A DNA stretch of 64,000 bases from Polynucleobacter sp. JS-JIR-5-A7 (GTDB taxonomy: Bacteria; Pseudomonadota; Gammaproteobacteria; Burkholderiales; Burkholderiaceae), in assembly GCF_018687935.1 (NCBI RefSeq), contig NZ_CP061308.1, positions 1,420,048-1,484,047 of the forward strand, in the 5' to 3' direction. Under the pieces are notes generated by a model. It worked only from the letters and a program-made list of their open reading frames with translations. It searched no databases and was not told where the DNA came from. A program made the translations under genes and the position numbers. Below, piece after piece: positions 25,996-35,319 of this stretch (positions are counted from its first letter, which is position 1; the number at the start of each line of letters is the position of its first letter).

Positions 25996-28269
25996 ATGAG
26001 CACCCTAAAAGAGATGAGTTCTGAGCTTTTTACCTTAGATATTGGTGGAATGACCTGTGCCTCTTGCGTAGGGCGGGTTGAAAAGGCGCTTCATCAGATC
26101 CCTGGAGTAGAAGCTGCCAGCGTCAATTTAGCAACTGAGCAAGCCAGAATTCGCCTCAATACATCATCCCCTAGCAACATTGCTGAGGTTATTGCGGCAG
26201 TGAATAAAACCGGTTATGAAGCGCGCTTGAGCAATCCCCACTCAAGTGCAGAGATAAAACCCTCGCATTCATTTTGGGGGTCAGATGGTCTGGGTAGAGT
26301 GTTACTGAGTTTTGCTTTATCAGCTCCACTCATCTTGCCAATGCTGTTGATGCCCTTTGGGATTCATTGGGCGCTATCTCCCAAATGGCAACTGCTCTTA
26401 GCAAGTCCAGTGCAATTTTGGCTTGGGTGGCGATTTTATAAGTCTGGTTTTAAAGCACTCCTGTCAGGCGTTGGCAATATGGATTTACTGGTTGCCATTG
26501 GGACAAGTGCTGCTTATGGTTTGAGCGTATCTCAAATGCTGACTTCACCGCATGCAGTTCATGAGCTCTATTTGGAGGGGTCTGCTGTCATTATTTGTAT
26601 GGTGCTTCTAGGAAAATGGTTAGAGGCTCGTGCAAAGCAACAAACTAGTGAAGCGATACGGGCACTACAAAAACTTTGGCCAGAGCATGCAAAAGTCCTT
26701 GACCCTAGCATTGATATCGCAGAGGGTGTTCCACTCGACCAATATCGCGATCTCCCTCTAGAGCAGGTTTTCCCTAAAGACCGTGTATTGGTTTTACCTG
26801 GGGAGCGCATTCCTGTAGATGGCTTCATCTTGCTTGGATCTAGCCATGTAGATGAATCGCTCCTGACCGGAGAAAGTGAGCCAGTTAAAAAAATACTGGG
26901 TGCAAAAGTCATTGGTGGATCACTGAATGGCGAAGGCTTACTGGTGGTTGAGGCGCAAGCTGTTGGCGTAGAAAGTGTTCTTTCCCAAATCATTTCATTA
27001 GTAGAAGATGCGCAAACCCAAAAAGCGCCCATTCAAAAATTAGTAGATCAAGTCAGTGCAATCTTTGTACCGAGTGTGATTGTGATTGCCATCATCACTG
27101 GATTGGTAAATTGGTTTTACCTGGACTCTGCATCGATTGCCATACTAAGAGCAGTCTCTGTCCTAGTGATTGCCTGCCCTTGCGCTCTTGGCTTAGCAAC
27201 ACCTGCAGCCATCATGGCAGGAACTGGTATTGCAGCGCGCTTTGGTATTTTAATTAAAGACCCTCAAGTACTTGAGTTAGCACACCGCTTAAGTATTGTT
27301 GCGTTTGATAAAACAGGTACTCTCACGATTGGTAAACCCAGGCTTCTCAATATCATTTCATTTACTGATTCTGTAGATGAAGATGCCATCTTAGCGAGTA
27401 CTGCAGGCTTACAATTGGGCAGCGAGCATCCCTTAGCTAAAGCCTTGCTAGATGGAGCTAAACAAAAAGGGGTCAGCCCAATACCACCCCTGGAAAGTAA
27501 GGCGCTAGCAGGTATTGGCATCAGCGGTAAACCGAGTGCTGGTGGTTGGATGGGTCAAAGCCTCTGCTTACAAAGTATTGCCTCACTAGATGCAAACCCA
27601 CATCAAGCAGACATTATTCAAAAAGCACAAGTGTGTTTCGATGCAGGGCAGACTGTTTCTGTACTCATGAATGAAGCTACTTCGTCTCCGATTGCGATCG
27701 TTGCCTTTGGTGATGAACTCAAACCGAATGCCAAAGAGGCGATCGCTTCTTTACAGCAACTGCACATTCGTACCGTGATGCTCTCGGGTGATAACACTGC
27801 GGCAGCAAATCGCGTGGGTCAGTCCATCGGGATCGATGAAGTCTTTGCGCAGGTGATGCCAAGCAATAAAGCAGACATTATTCAGAAACTGCAATCCTCT
27901 CAAAAAGATGGTGATCGTCATTGGGTGGCGATGGTAGGTGATGGCATCAATGATGCTCCCGCTCTCGCAACAGCAGATGTTGGTATGGCCATGTCTACCG
28001 GTACCGATGTTGCGATGCAGGCTGCAGGTATTACTTTGATGCGCGGAGATCCGACTTTGGTGGCGGATGCCATTGATATCTCCAAGAGAACCTGGAGAAA
28101 GATTCAGCAAAACTTATTCTGGGCTTTTATCTTCAACTCCACCGGAATTCCGTTGGCAGCACTAGGCTATCTCTCACCAATGCTCGCCGGCAGTGCCATG
28201 GCACTCTCGAGCTTTTGCGTTCTGAGTAACGCCTTGCTCCTAAAACGCTGGCGTCCCTCTCACGCGTAA
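25996..28269 (+). CDS. copA: Copper-translocating P1B-type ATPase
   Basis: A 757-residue Cu(I) exporter. In order: one N-terminal HMA domain (GMTCASCVGRVEKAL, about residue 17), transmembrane helices, the actuator loop LTGESEPVKK, the ion-site CPC in VIACPCALGLATPAAIMAG, the phosphorylation site FDKTGTLTIGK, the ATP-binding HP in GSEHPLAKALL, and the hinge GDGINDAPALATADVG. The last helices carry the NALLLKRW end usual for CopA. Length and motifs are complete. It is divergent from the CopZ-like gene. Confidence 0.93.
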   Translation: MSTLKEMSSELFTLDIGGMTCASCVGRVEKALHQIPGVEAASVNLATEQARIRLNTSSPSNIAEVIAAVNKTGYEARLSNPHSSAEIKPSHSFWGSDGLGRVLLSFALSAPLILPMLLMPFGIHWALSPKWQLLLASPVQFWLGWRFYKSGFKALLSGVGNMDLLVAIGTSAAYGLSVSQMLTSPHAVHELYLEGSAVIICMVLLGKWLEARAKQQTSEAIRALQKLWPEHAKVLDPSIDIAEGVPLDQYRDLPLEQVFPKDRVLVLPGERIPVDGFILLGSSHVDESLLTGESEPVKKILGAKVIGGSLNGEGLLVVEAQAVGVESVLSQIISLVEDAQTQKAPIQKLVDQVSAIFVPSVIVIAIITGLVNWFYLDSASIAILRAVSVLVIACPCALGLATPAAIMAGTGIAARFGILIKDPQVLELAHRLSIVAFDKTGTLTIGKPRLLNIISFTDSVDEDAILASTAGLQLGSEHPLAKALLDGAKQKGVSPIPPLESKALAGIGISGKPSAGGWMGQSLCLQSIASLDANPHQADIIQKAQVCFDAGQTVSVLMNEATSSPIAIVAFGDELKPNAKEAIASLQQLHIRTVMLSGDNTAAANRVGQSIGIDEVFAQVMPSNKADIIQKLQSSQKDGDRHWVAMVGDGINDAPALATADVGMAMSTGTDVAMQAAGITLMRGDPTLVADAIDISKRTWRKIQQNLFWAFIFNSTGIPLAALGYLSPMLAGSAMALSSFCVLSNALLLKRWRPSHA

Positions 28270-28276
28270 GCAATCC

Positions 28277-29074
28277 TTATTTGGGGATTTTACGAATGAG
28301 CTCAATATCGCCATAAATAGCGCGTGTTTCTGACTTTGTATTATCAGTATCGGTTAATAAGGCAATCCCAATGACTTCACCAGGAGCCTCACCATAAGCA
28401 TGTCTGTAATCAGCAGCAAGATCACGTTGATGTTTGTGCCAATTTCCTAAATTTTCCCAACCAGAATCCACCACAATCATTTTGATACGCGAGGTATGCG
28501 CATTGGTAATGACCGTGTCGATAGGAGACTTACCTGACCAGATATACATCAAAGTAGCGTATGGCATTTCTTGACCGCTAATGAGATTGGCCATCTCAAA
28601 TGTCATTTTTTCTTTTAAAGAAAGTTTTGATTTATTGCCATCAAAGGCGACCAAAATTCTTAAGGGCGCATCATCTTGATAACTCTCAGCATTGTCAGCA
28701 TCAGGCAAAGCGCCTAAAGCCTTCCATTCCCACTGTAACCATAAATTATTTGCTTGACGTGGGCGCAGTTTCACCGCCAACCCTGAAGCAGAGGTTTTGG
28801 AGTTGGCACTCAAAACAGTTTTGCCTTGGTAAGTTTCTAGGCGATAAACCGTATTCTTTTTATAAGGAGCAATCCGATAGAAATTCCAGCCATTAGGCAT
28901 CCCATCGCGCGGAGTCTCAGCCGAAAATTTTGGCAACTCATCTTGTGCAGGAATTTGAGCAACATTAAAAGCCTGCCCTGACTCATTTTGCACTGATCCG
29001 CCACCCAGCCCTGCGCAAGCCGTTAGAGCCAGCGCAATGCAGACAATGAAGAAAAGGGAAAGGAGCTTGGGCAT
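28277..29074 (-). CDS. DUF3047 domain lipoprotein-like protein
   Basis: A 265-residue protein with an N-terminal lipoprotein-like signal (lipobox region IALALTACAG). The mature part fits DUF3047: PNGWNFYRIAPYKKNTVYRL, LWLQWEWKALGALPDADNAE, and VIGIALLTDTDNTKSETRAIYG at the end. The fold is thought to be beta-rich and carbohydrate-binding-like, but no function is established. It is convergent with copA, seven bases from its stop codon, and divergent from the GT39 gene. Confidence 0.78.
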   Translation of the reverse strand: MPKLLSLFFIVCIALALTACAGLGGGSVQNESGQAFNVAQIPAQDELPKFSAETPRDGMPNGWNFYRIAPYKKNTVYRLETYQGKTVLSANSKTSASGLAVKLRPRQANNLWLQWEWKALGALPDADNAESYQDDAPLRILVAFDGNKSKLSLKEKMTFEMANLISGQEMPYATLMYIWSGKSPIDTVITNAHTSRIKMIVVDSGWENLGNWHKHQRDLAADYRHAYGEAPGEVIGIALLTDTDNTKSETRAIYGDIELIRKIPK

Positions 29075-29121
29075 GGGCTAATTGTCCCAATTATTGACCT
29101 AAGTAAGTCTAAAATCAAAGT

Positions 29122-30618
29122 ATGCGCCGACAATCTCCCTCTAGCTGGGCTGCAATCTGCATCTGTATTGCAGCAGTGGTGCACTTTGCTCTAGGCTTTG
29201 CGATTGAATTCTCGGTTGATGAAGCGCATTACGCACTGTATGCACAGCATCTAGCGTGGAGCTATTTTGATCATCCGCCACTCGTTGGCTGGATTCAGTG
29301 GCCACTAGTAGCACTCACCTCCTCCGAAGGCATTATTCGATTGATCCCAGAGTTGCTCTGGGTACTTTCCTGTTTCTTGGTTTATCAAGTGACTTTGGAG
29401 GTGCATCACTTTATCCAAGGACGTAACGCTGGATATCTGACAAGTGCACTGCCATCGTCTAACACTTGCGGACTCATGGCAGTACTAGCCATCATTGCGG
29501 CACCAATGCCACATGTATTAGCAATTGGCTTGTTACCCGACAGCTTACTCATTCCGCTGAGTCTAGTTCTGCTGTTGATGGCACTACGCTGGTTAATGAA
29601 AGATCACTTCAGCATTGCTGATTGGCTTATCACTGGAGCATTACTTGGTTTAGCGGGACTCAGTAAATATACTGCCGTCTTTACTGCAATGGCATTGCTG
29701 CTGATTTTTTTAAGTAGCCCTAGAAAACCTTGGATTAACAAAATCGGTTTTTGGCTTGCTGCAATTGTTGCTCTTCTACTCATTAGTCCTGTTCTATATT
29801 GGAATTGGACTCATGACTGGATCTCATTTAAATATCAAGTAGCTCATGGAGCTGGCAGTGTTTGGCTCTGGCGCAGATTTGGTGGCTACCTGGCTATCCA
29901 AGTGGTGGTCTATGGACCCCTACTCATTTTAGGTGCCTACCTTTTTATTAAACATTGTATTCACGGCACCAGACTAGCTTTATTAGCCTTACTAGGATTC
30001 TTTGTGATTCCTTTTGTAATCTTTACAAGTCTCTCTGCTGGTGGCGGATTACCACACTGGACATCACCTGCATGGTTTTGTCTGGCGCCATTTGCAGGCA
30101 TTGGCTTAGCAAAAGCATGGTCCACTCAACGCCATCAGCTCATTCGAATTTTATTCATCGTACAAGTTGTACTCTGTTGTATTGGATTTACCTATGTTCT
30201 GTCTGGTGGCATGAATTCAGCAGCTATCAAATCCAACCCGATTGCAGATCTCTATGGCTGGAAACTAGCAGGTCAAAAGGCTGCTGAATTAACGCAAGCA
30301 ACAAAAGCGAGTGGGATCGTCGTGCAAAATTGGACTTTAGGTAGTCGCACCGCTTGGTATGCCCAACCGATTCCCGTGTTTGTTTTGGATGAACGTCAAG
30401 ACCAGTTTGATCTCTGGTTTGGGCAATTGCCCCGTGGGGCAAACATCATCCTCATAAATTGGTCGGGAATGTCTTTTGCACCCCCGCTTGGTAAGCAATC
30501 TGCCTTTGAACGCTGCGAAGCTTTGGATACCCTAGAAATTATGCGATTTGGACAAATCTTGTCTAAATTTGACTTTAGCCTTTGCAGCAACTGGCAAGGC
30601 ACTGGTTTAGCGAAGTAA
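29122..30618 (+). CDS. GT39-family membrane glycosyltransferase (ArnT/PMT-like)
   Basis: A 498-residue integral membrane glycosyltransferase of the dolichyl-phosphate-mannose/ArnT superfamily. The first periplasmic loop has the acidic motif FSVDEAHYALYAQHL, followed by SYFDHPPLVGWIQWP, both catalytic-region hallmarks. About ten to twelve helices follow, then a periplasmic C-terminal part. Such enzymes transfer a sugar from a polyprenyl phosphate donor to lipid A, a glycan or a protein. The next three genes (flippase-like, GT9, PAP2) are closely spaced and suggest an envelope glycolipid pathway. Donor and acceptor are unknown. Confidence 0.8.
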   Translation: MRRQSPSSWAAICICIAAVVHFALGFAIEFSVDEAHYALYAQHLAWSYFDHPPLVGWIQWPLVALTSSEGIIRLIPELLWVLSCFLVYQVTLEVHHFIQGRNAGYLTSALPSSNTCGLMAVLAIIAAPMPHVLAIGLLPDSLLIPLSLVLLLMALRWLMKDHFSIADWLITGALLGLAGLSKYTAVFTAMALLLIFLSSPRKPWINKIGFWLAAIVALLLISPVLYWNWTHDWISFKYQVAHGAGSVWLWRRFGGYLAIQVVVYGPLLILGAYLFIKHCIHGTRLALLALLGFFVIPFVIFTSLSAGGGLPHWTSPAWFCLAPFAGIGLAKAWSTQRHQLIRILFIVQVVLCCIGFTYVLSGGMNSAAIKSNPIADLYGWKLAGQKAAELTQATKASGIVVQNWTLGSRTAWYAQPIPVFVLDERQDQFDLWFGQLPRGANIILINWSGMSFAPPLGKQSAFERCEALDTLEIMRFGQILSKFDFSLCSNWQGTGLAK

Positions 30619-30667
30619 TTCACCCAAATTCAAGACCTTAGGCGCCCAAAGCATTATCCTTACGCCT

Positions 30668-31711
30668 ATGAGTTCACTGCCCCAGTCCACCCCAAAAGCC
30701 CAATCTGGGTGGAAATCAATGCTAAAGCGCGCCTGGCCGACCATTCGCATTTTGCTATCCATCGCCCTGCTTTGGAAAGCCACCAGCGGAATCGACTGGC
30801 ATACCCTCCTTGATTCTGAAATCAAGATGCAACCAGCTTGGCTAATAGCTGCAGGAGTAGCAATTTGTTGCGCGTTTATTTGTGGCGGTCTGCGTTGGGG
30901 ATTTTTAATGCGGAGTGTGGGTTTTCAAGGTGGCTTCAAAACTTATATCGCTCTATATTTTGCTGGCGGACTCATTAACCAAGGACTACCAAGTACGCTA
31001 GGGGGAGATAGTTATCGCGCCATCACCGCAACGCATCTCAACAGCACCGGAAATCTCACTGAAACAAAAGAGCTTGATGAAGAGCTTCATCACTCTGTTG
31101 ATTTAGAGCATGCCCCTGCAAAACTGCGCCTCAGCTTTGCGATGGTTTTAGTGGATCGCTTTTTAGGTTTAGCGGGCAATAATTTACTCGGTGGCTTAGG
31201 CTTAATTCTCGGTGGCGCTACGCTTGCTGCCTGGGGACAAGATTTAGGTTACGCCGTTGTTGCCGTCATGGTGTTAGCAGGGTTAATCATCGCCTTGGTA
31301 TTGGCTTGGGCGCCAACCCGTCGACTACTGCAAAACTTACTTGACCGCCTGCGCATGAACAACGCCATGCCTGGTATTCATTTGGCCTTTTCCTGGCCGA
31401 TGAATATCGCACAAGCACTTTTCGCAATCGCCATTCATGGCTTCATTATTTTGGCTTTTGGTTGTTGCCTGAGAGCCTATGGTGCTGAAGCGCCAATCTC
31501 TAGCCTGATGATTGGCCTGCCCGCATTAAGTCTTTTGTTAATGCTCCCGATTAGTATTTCTGGCTGGGGTTTGCGTGAAGCAACTCTATCGTCTGTGCTA
31601 GCACTATGGGGCGTTAACCCTTCACTTACTGTATTAGCCTCTATAAGCTATGGTGCAATTACTGTGATCTCAGTCCTGCCGGGTGCTTACTTTTTATTAA
31701 AACGAAAATAA
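30668..31711 (+). CDS. Lysylphosphatidylglycerol-synthetase-TM-like membrane protein
   Basis: A 347-residue membrane protein of the LPG_synthase_TM/UPF0104 group with about eight helices. Typical motifs are LYFAGGLINQGLPSTLGGDSY near residue 100, VLVDRFLGLAGNN near 160, and LPISISGWGLREATLSSVLA near 300. Many relatives are flippase-like or bound to lipid-linked glycan export, and the catalytic synthetase domain is missing here. It sits in the GT39-GT9-PAP2 operon. Confidence 0.78.
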   Translation: MSSLPQSTPKAQSGWKSMLKRAWPTIRILLSIALLWKATSGIDWHTLLDSEIKMQPAWLIAAGVAICCAFICGGLRWGFLMRSVGFQGGFKTYIALYFAGGLINQGLPSTLGGDSYRAITATHLNSTGNLTETKELDEELHHSVDLEHAPAKLRLSFAMVLVDRFLGLAGNNLLGGLGLILGGATLAAWGQDLGYAVVAVMVLAGLIIALVLAWAPTRRLLQNLLDRLRMNNAMPGIHLAFSWPMNIAQALFAIAIHGFIILAFGCCLRAYGAEAPISSLMIGLPALSLLLMLPISISGWGLREATLSSVLALWGVNPSLTVLASISYGAITVISVLPGAYFLLKRK

Positions 31712-31729
31712 TTCTTTCAGAGCAAAATT

Positions 31730-32998
31730 ATGACTATTAGCGTCAATACCATGCGTGCCATTGATCATTGGGTTGGAGTACCCCTTTGCGCAATTGCCAG
31801 CCCATTAGTGGTATTGATAGATGGTGTAAAAAGAATTTTTAGCCGTGGTCCAAAAACTCCCAAGAAATTACTGTTTATCGAACTCTCCGAAATGGGGAGC
31901 GCCATCTTGGTTGACCCAGCGATGCGCAATGCACAAGCGCGTGGCGCTGAATTATTTTTCTTAATCTTTAAGAGCAATCGCGCTAGTCTCACCCTTTTAA
32001 ATACGGTTAAGCCAGAAAATATTTTCACGATTGACTCTTCAAGCTTGGGTGGATTAATTAAAGACACCTTGCGCTTTTTGCTCGTCGCCCGTGCACATCG
32101 CATCGATACCGTGATTGATCTTGAGCTCTTCTCACGCTTTACTGCCCTTCTCACTGGACTATGTGGTGCTCGTCATCGCGTGGGCTATCACATTTTTCAC
32201 GGGGAAGGTTTATGGCGTGGCTTCATGCTTACCCGCAAGGTGCATTACAACCCGCACATTCACATTACTAAAAACTTTCTCTCTTTAATTCATGCAGCTT
32301 TTGCAAAAGAGATTGAAGTGCCTTTTAGCAAAATTCAGATTCCGGATTCTGAAGTCAAACTTGAGCAAGCCATCATCCATCCAGATGTTATGAAAAAAGT
32401 GCTTGCTCGGATTGAAAAGAAAGCTGCTGAAGCCGGCATTCCCTATACCTATGGAAAAAATCGCCTCATTTTGATTAATCCGAATGCTAGCGATCTCTTG
32501 CCACAACGTCGCTGGGCGCAACAGCGCTTCTCGGAGCTCATTCAAGCTGTAAACCAGCGCTATCCAAACGATTTAATTCTGATTACGGGCTCCCCTACTG
32601 AATTTGTCTATGTCGATAAAGTGCGCTCTGTTGCCAATGTTAAAAATGCTCTGAACTTTGCAGGCCAAGTTACCTTTACTGAATTGCCACCGCTGTACAC
32701 GCTATCTGATGTGATGGTGACCAATGATTCTGGCCCAGGTCACTTCTCTGCAGTGACACCACTCAGAACAGTGGTTCTGTTTGGACCAGAGACGCCCGCC
32801 CTCTACGGCTCTATTGGTAACTCTATTGCAATCACCGCCAATCTTGCTTGCTCACCTTGTGTGAGCGCAGCTAATCATCGCAAAACACCTTGTCAAGATA
32901 ATGTCTGCATGCAAGCCATTTCGGTTGCGCAAGTATTAGATAAAGTGACTGTTCAATTGCAAGAAGCGGATAGAGCAAAAGGTCGTTCAGCTGGATGA
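31730..32998 (+). CDS. Glycosyltransferase family 9 (heptosyltransferase-like)
   Basis: A 422-residue GT9 enzyme, relating to lipopolysaccharide heptosyltransferases. The N-terminal domain contains LLFIELSEMGSAILVDPAMR, and the C-terminal nucleotide-sugar domain has LILINPNASDLLPQRRW near residue 245 and the conserved MVTNDSGPGHFSAVTPLRTV near 335. The protein is longer than typical WaaC/WaaF (about 340) because of an N-terminal extension. It is not obviously a core heptosyltransferase, and the sugar donor is unknown. It overlaps the PAP2 gene by four bases. Confidence 0.8.
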   Translation: MTISVNTMRAIDHWVGVPLCAIASPLVVLIDGVKRIFSRGPKTPKKLLFIELSEMGSAILVDPAMRNAQARGAELFFLIFKSNRASLTLLNTVKPENIFTIDSSSLGGLIKDTLRFLLVARAHRIDTVIDLELFSRFTALLTGLCGARHRVGYHIFHGEGLWRGFMLTRKVHYNPHIHITKNFLSLIHAAFAKEIEVPFSKIQIPDSEVKLEQAIIHPDVMKKVLARIEKKAAEAGIPYTYGKNRLILINPNASDLLPQRRWAQQRFSELIQAVNQRYPNDLILITGSPTEFVYVDKVRSVANVKNALNFAGQVTFTELPPLYTLSDVMVTNDSGPGHFSAVTPLRTVVLFGPETPALYGSIGNSIAITANLACSPCVSAANHRKTPCQDNVCMQAISVAQVLDKVTVQLQEADRAKGRSAG

Positions 32999-33786
32999 GC
33001 AAGACAGCAATCCCCAAACTAGCTTGGTTTGTCCCGCTTGCTCCTATCGCTCTTGCTGCAGCGATTTACTTTGGGGAATTTCAAAGTAGTAGCTTTTTAT
33101 TCATTAATCGTCTTACCCAGTTATTGCCTGACACAGTTTGGGCCTGGCTCACTTTTCTAGGAAATGGCTGGGGCATATTTGCATTGGCATTTCCGCTACT
33201 CCTTTTAGCGCCCCGCTTACTCACTGCCGGTTTATTTGCAGGTGCCCTCTCCGCAATTGCCAGCACAATTCTCAAAAACGGGTTTGATCTTCCAAGACCA
33301 GCTGGTCTTTTAGAGAATGGTAGTTTTTATCGCATTGGCGAGCCCCTGCTGCATAAAGCATTGCCATCAGGTCACACCCTTACGGCTTTCGCGATTGCCA
33401 GTGCACTGTATTTTGTCTCCAGCAGAGCGAAGCGTAGCCATCTATTGCCACTGTTCTTGGTTGCAGCATTAGTAGGCTTATCGCGCAGCGCAGTTGGTGC
33501 ACATTGGCTCACAGACGTATTGGCCGGAGCAGGCGTTGGCATTTGGTGTGGGATGTTGGGTGCCCTACTTGCACAATACGTTCCAGAGAATCAACTATCC
33601 CTCAAGAATCTTTGGCCTCGCTTGATTGCTCTTGGCGGTGTTGTAGCTATCTATGCGCATTACACCCAAATTATGGATCTTGAATTAAATCTGCCATTGC
33701 AATATGCCTCCATTGCCATCGTAGCTATCACCTTCATATTTTTTGTTAAAGCGCAATTTAACAACTCACCTGGCAACCCAGAATAG
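32995..33786 (+). CDS. PAP2-superfamily membrane phosphatase
   Basis: A 263-residue lipid phosphatase with all three PAP2 motifs: KNGFDLPRP (K-x6-RP), LPSGHTLTAF (PSGH) and SRSAVGAHWLTDVLAG (SR-x5-H-x3-D). Six or more helices are visible, and two extra hydrophobic helices form the C-terminus. It probably dephosphorylates polyprenyl diphosphate or a lipid phosphate of the glycolipid pathway encoded upstream. Start overlaps the GT9 stop (ATGA). Confidence 0.85.
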   Translation: MSKTAIPKLAWFVPLAPIALAAAIYFGEFQSSSFLFINRLTQLLPDTVWAWLTFLGNGWGIFALAFPLLLLAPRLLTAGLFAGALSAIASTILKNGFDLPRPAGLLENGSFYRIGEPLLHKALPSGHTLTAFAIASALYFVSSRAKRSHLLPLFLVAALVGLSRSAVGAHWLTDVLAGAGVGIWCGMLGALLAQYVPENQLSLKNLWPRLIALGGVVAIYAHYTQIMDLELNLPLQYASIAIVAITFIFFVKAQFNNSPGNPE

Positions 33787-33792
33787 TTTTGT

Positions 33793-34662
33793 ATGTTTAG
33801 CTATCGACATGCTTTTCATGCTGGCAGCCATGCTGACATTCTCAAGCACCTTACCCTTATTCATCTTGTAGAGTATTTACAAGAAAAACCGGTAGCCTTG
33901 ACGATGGTCGACACCCATGCTGGTGCTGGTATCTATAGCCTAGAGGATGGATTTGCTGCTGTGAGCAAAGAAGCAGAAGGTGGAATATATCGTTTATTGA
34001 AATTCAAAGATGCGGGCAATCCCATTCCAGAAAGCGTTCAAACATATTTGGATTGTATTAAGGCGGAAAATGTTGGGGGAGATCTCAAGACTTATCCTGG
34101 GTCCCCATTTATTCTGGCTCGACTGTTGAGACCGCAAGATCGCCTGAAGTTATTTGAACTTCATCCCAAAGAGATTGATATTCTTCGCCATAACATTGGA
34201 GAACTGAAGCAATCAAAACAGATTGATATTTATGCTGAAGATAGTTTTAGCAGACTGAAGGGCTTACTACCGCCTCCCAGTAGGCGCGGTTTAGTACTCA
34301 TTGATCCTTCTTATGAAGACAAGCAGGATTATCGGTATTTAGAGCTTGCAATCGAAGAAGCATTACAGCGTTTTGCTACTGGCTGTTACGCAGTCTGGTA
34401 TCCGATTCTTTCCAGAAGAGAATCTATCGCTCTACCTGATCGCATGAAAAAGATTTGCGCCGCTCATCAGCGCTCTTGGCTTCATACTGAGTTGCGTGTT
34501 GAGAATGCACCTGGTGAACGGCGCCTTCAAGCGAGTGGCATGTTCATTATTAATCCACCGTGGACACTAGAAAAGCATCTCGCTGATGCACTACCCACTT
34601 TAACCAAGGCTCTAGGTATTGATGGTGGAGCGCAATTCTTACTCAAGAGTTTTGAGGCATAA
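33793..34662 (+). CDS. rlmJ: 23S rRNA (adenine(2030)-N6)-methyltransferase RlmJ
   Basis: A 289-residue SAM-dependent methyltransferase. The N-terminus MFSYRHAFHAGSHADILKH is nearly diagnostic of RlmJ. The SAM-binding region has TMVDTHAGAGIYSL near residue 38, and the catalytic motif IV is DPSYED near residue 173. It methylates A2030 of 23S rRNA in E. coli. It starts seven bases after the PAP2 gene. Identity is secure. Confidence 0.92.
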   Translation: MFSYRHAFHAGSHADILKHLTLIHLVEYLQEKPVALTMVDTHAGAGIYSLEDGFAAVSKEAEGGIYRLLKFKDAGNPIPESVQTYLDCIKAENVGGDLKTYPGSPFILARLLRPQDRLKLFELHPKEIDILRHNIGELKQSKQIDIYAEDSFSRLKGLLPPPSRRGLVLIDPSYEDKQDYRYLELAIEEALQRFATGCYAVWYPILSRRESIALPDRMKKICAAHQRSWLHTELRVENAPGERRLQASGMFIINPPWTLEKHLADALPTLTKALGIDGGAQFLLKSFEA

Positions 34663-34680
34663 AACGAATCTTAGATTTAC

Positions 34681-35319
34681 TCAGTCGCGCACATCAATCA
34701 TGATCTCGTTGCGACGCATGAACGGTAGTGTCCAAGGCGGGTTATAGCGGGCGAATTTTGGTGAGCCATTCGCTGATAGATTGTGTGTCTTCATCCACTC
34801 TTCTAACTCTAAGACTCTCTCGGCGACTTTTTGACTGTTATAAAAACCTGAGAAGGTAATCACCGCTCTTTTGACTGCAGGAATTTGCCTGATCTGCACC
34901 TTTGAATTGAGGGGCTTCGGTAGCGTTTCCATAGTGTATTCAGAGGGCATGACAAATGAAACCACCCATTGCCCAGCCTTACTCTCAATATTGACTGGGG
35001 TGGTCATGGCTATCTTGGCACTTTTAGCAGGCTGCTCCTCTACCGCAACTGGAGTAGTCATCGCAATTTTTTCACTAACTTGGTTTTGGCCAAAGATATA
35101 AGCAGCAATGAGCCGAAAGCCTTGACCTGATGCTTCATCGAGATCGCCCTCAACCTGAACCTCAGCCAAAATCATCGGCGCATAAGATCGAAGTTCAAAT
35201 GGGGGCGCCTTTTCAAGCACGGAATATTTTGGTTCTTCAATTGCCATGACTACCCCCGTGAAAGTCAGCGCTAAAAAAAGAATACTTTGCGTAATAAATC
35301 TTTTAAAAGACATCTTCAC
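34681..35319 (-). CDS. SOUL-family haem-binding protein
   Basis: A 212-residue protein with an N-terminal signal-like helix (ITQSILFLALTFTGVVMA) followed by a SOUL domain. The family pattern EEPKYSVLEKAPPFELRSYA, KIAMTTPV (twice), VSFVMPSEYTMETLPKPL and RYNPPWTLPFMRRNEIMI is complete. SOUL proteins bind haem or fatty compounds; a periplasmic location is suggested here. The start is ambiguous: a GTG at 35319 overlapping the ldcA stop has an AAGG site, while the ATG at 35313 lacks one. Confidence 0.86.
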   Translation of the reverse strand: MKMSFKRFITQSILFLALTFTGVVMAIEEPKYSVLEKAPPFELRSYAPMILAEVQVEGDLDEASGQGFRLIAAYIFGQNQVSEKIAMTTPVAVEEQPAKSAKIAMTTPVNIESKAGQWVVSFVMPSEYTMETLPKPLNSKVQIRQIPAVKRAVITFSGFYNSQKVAERVLELEEWMKTHNLSANGSPKFARYNPPWTLPFMRRNEIMIDVRD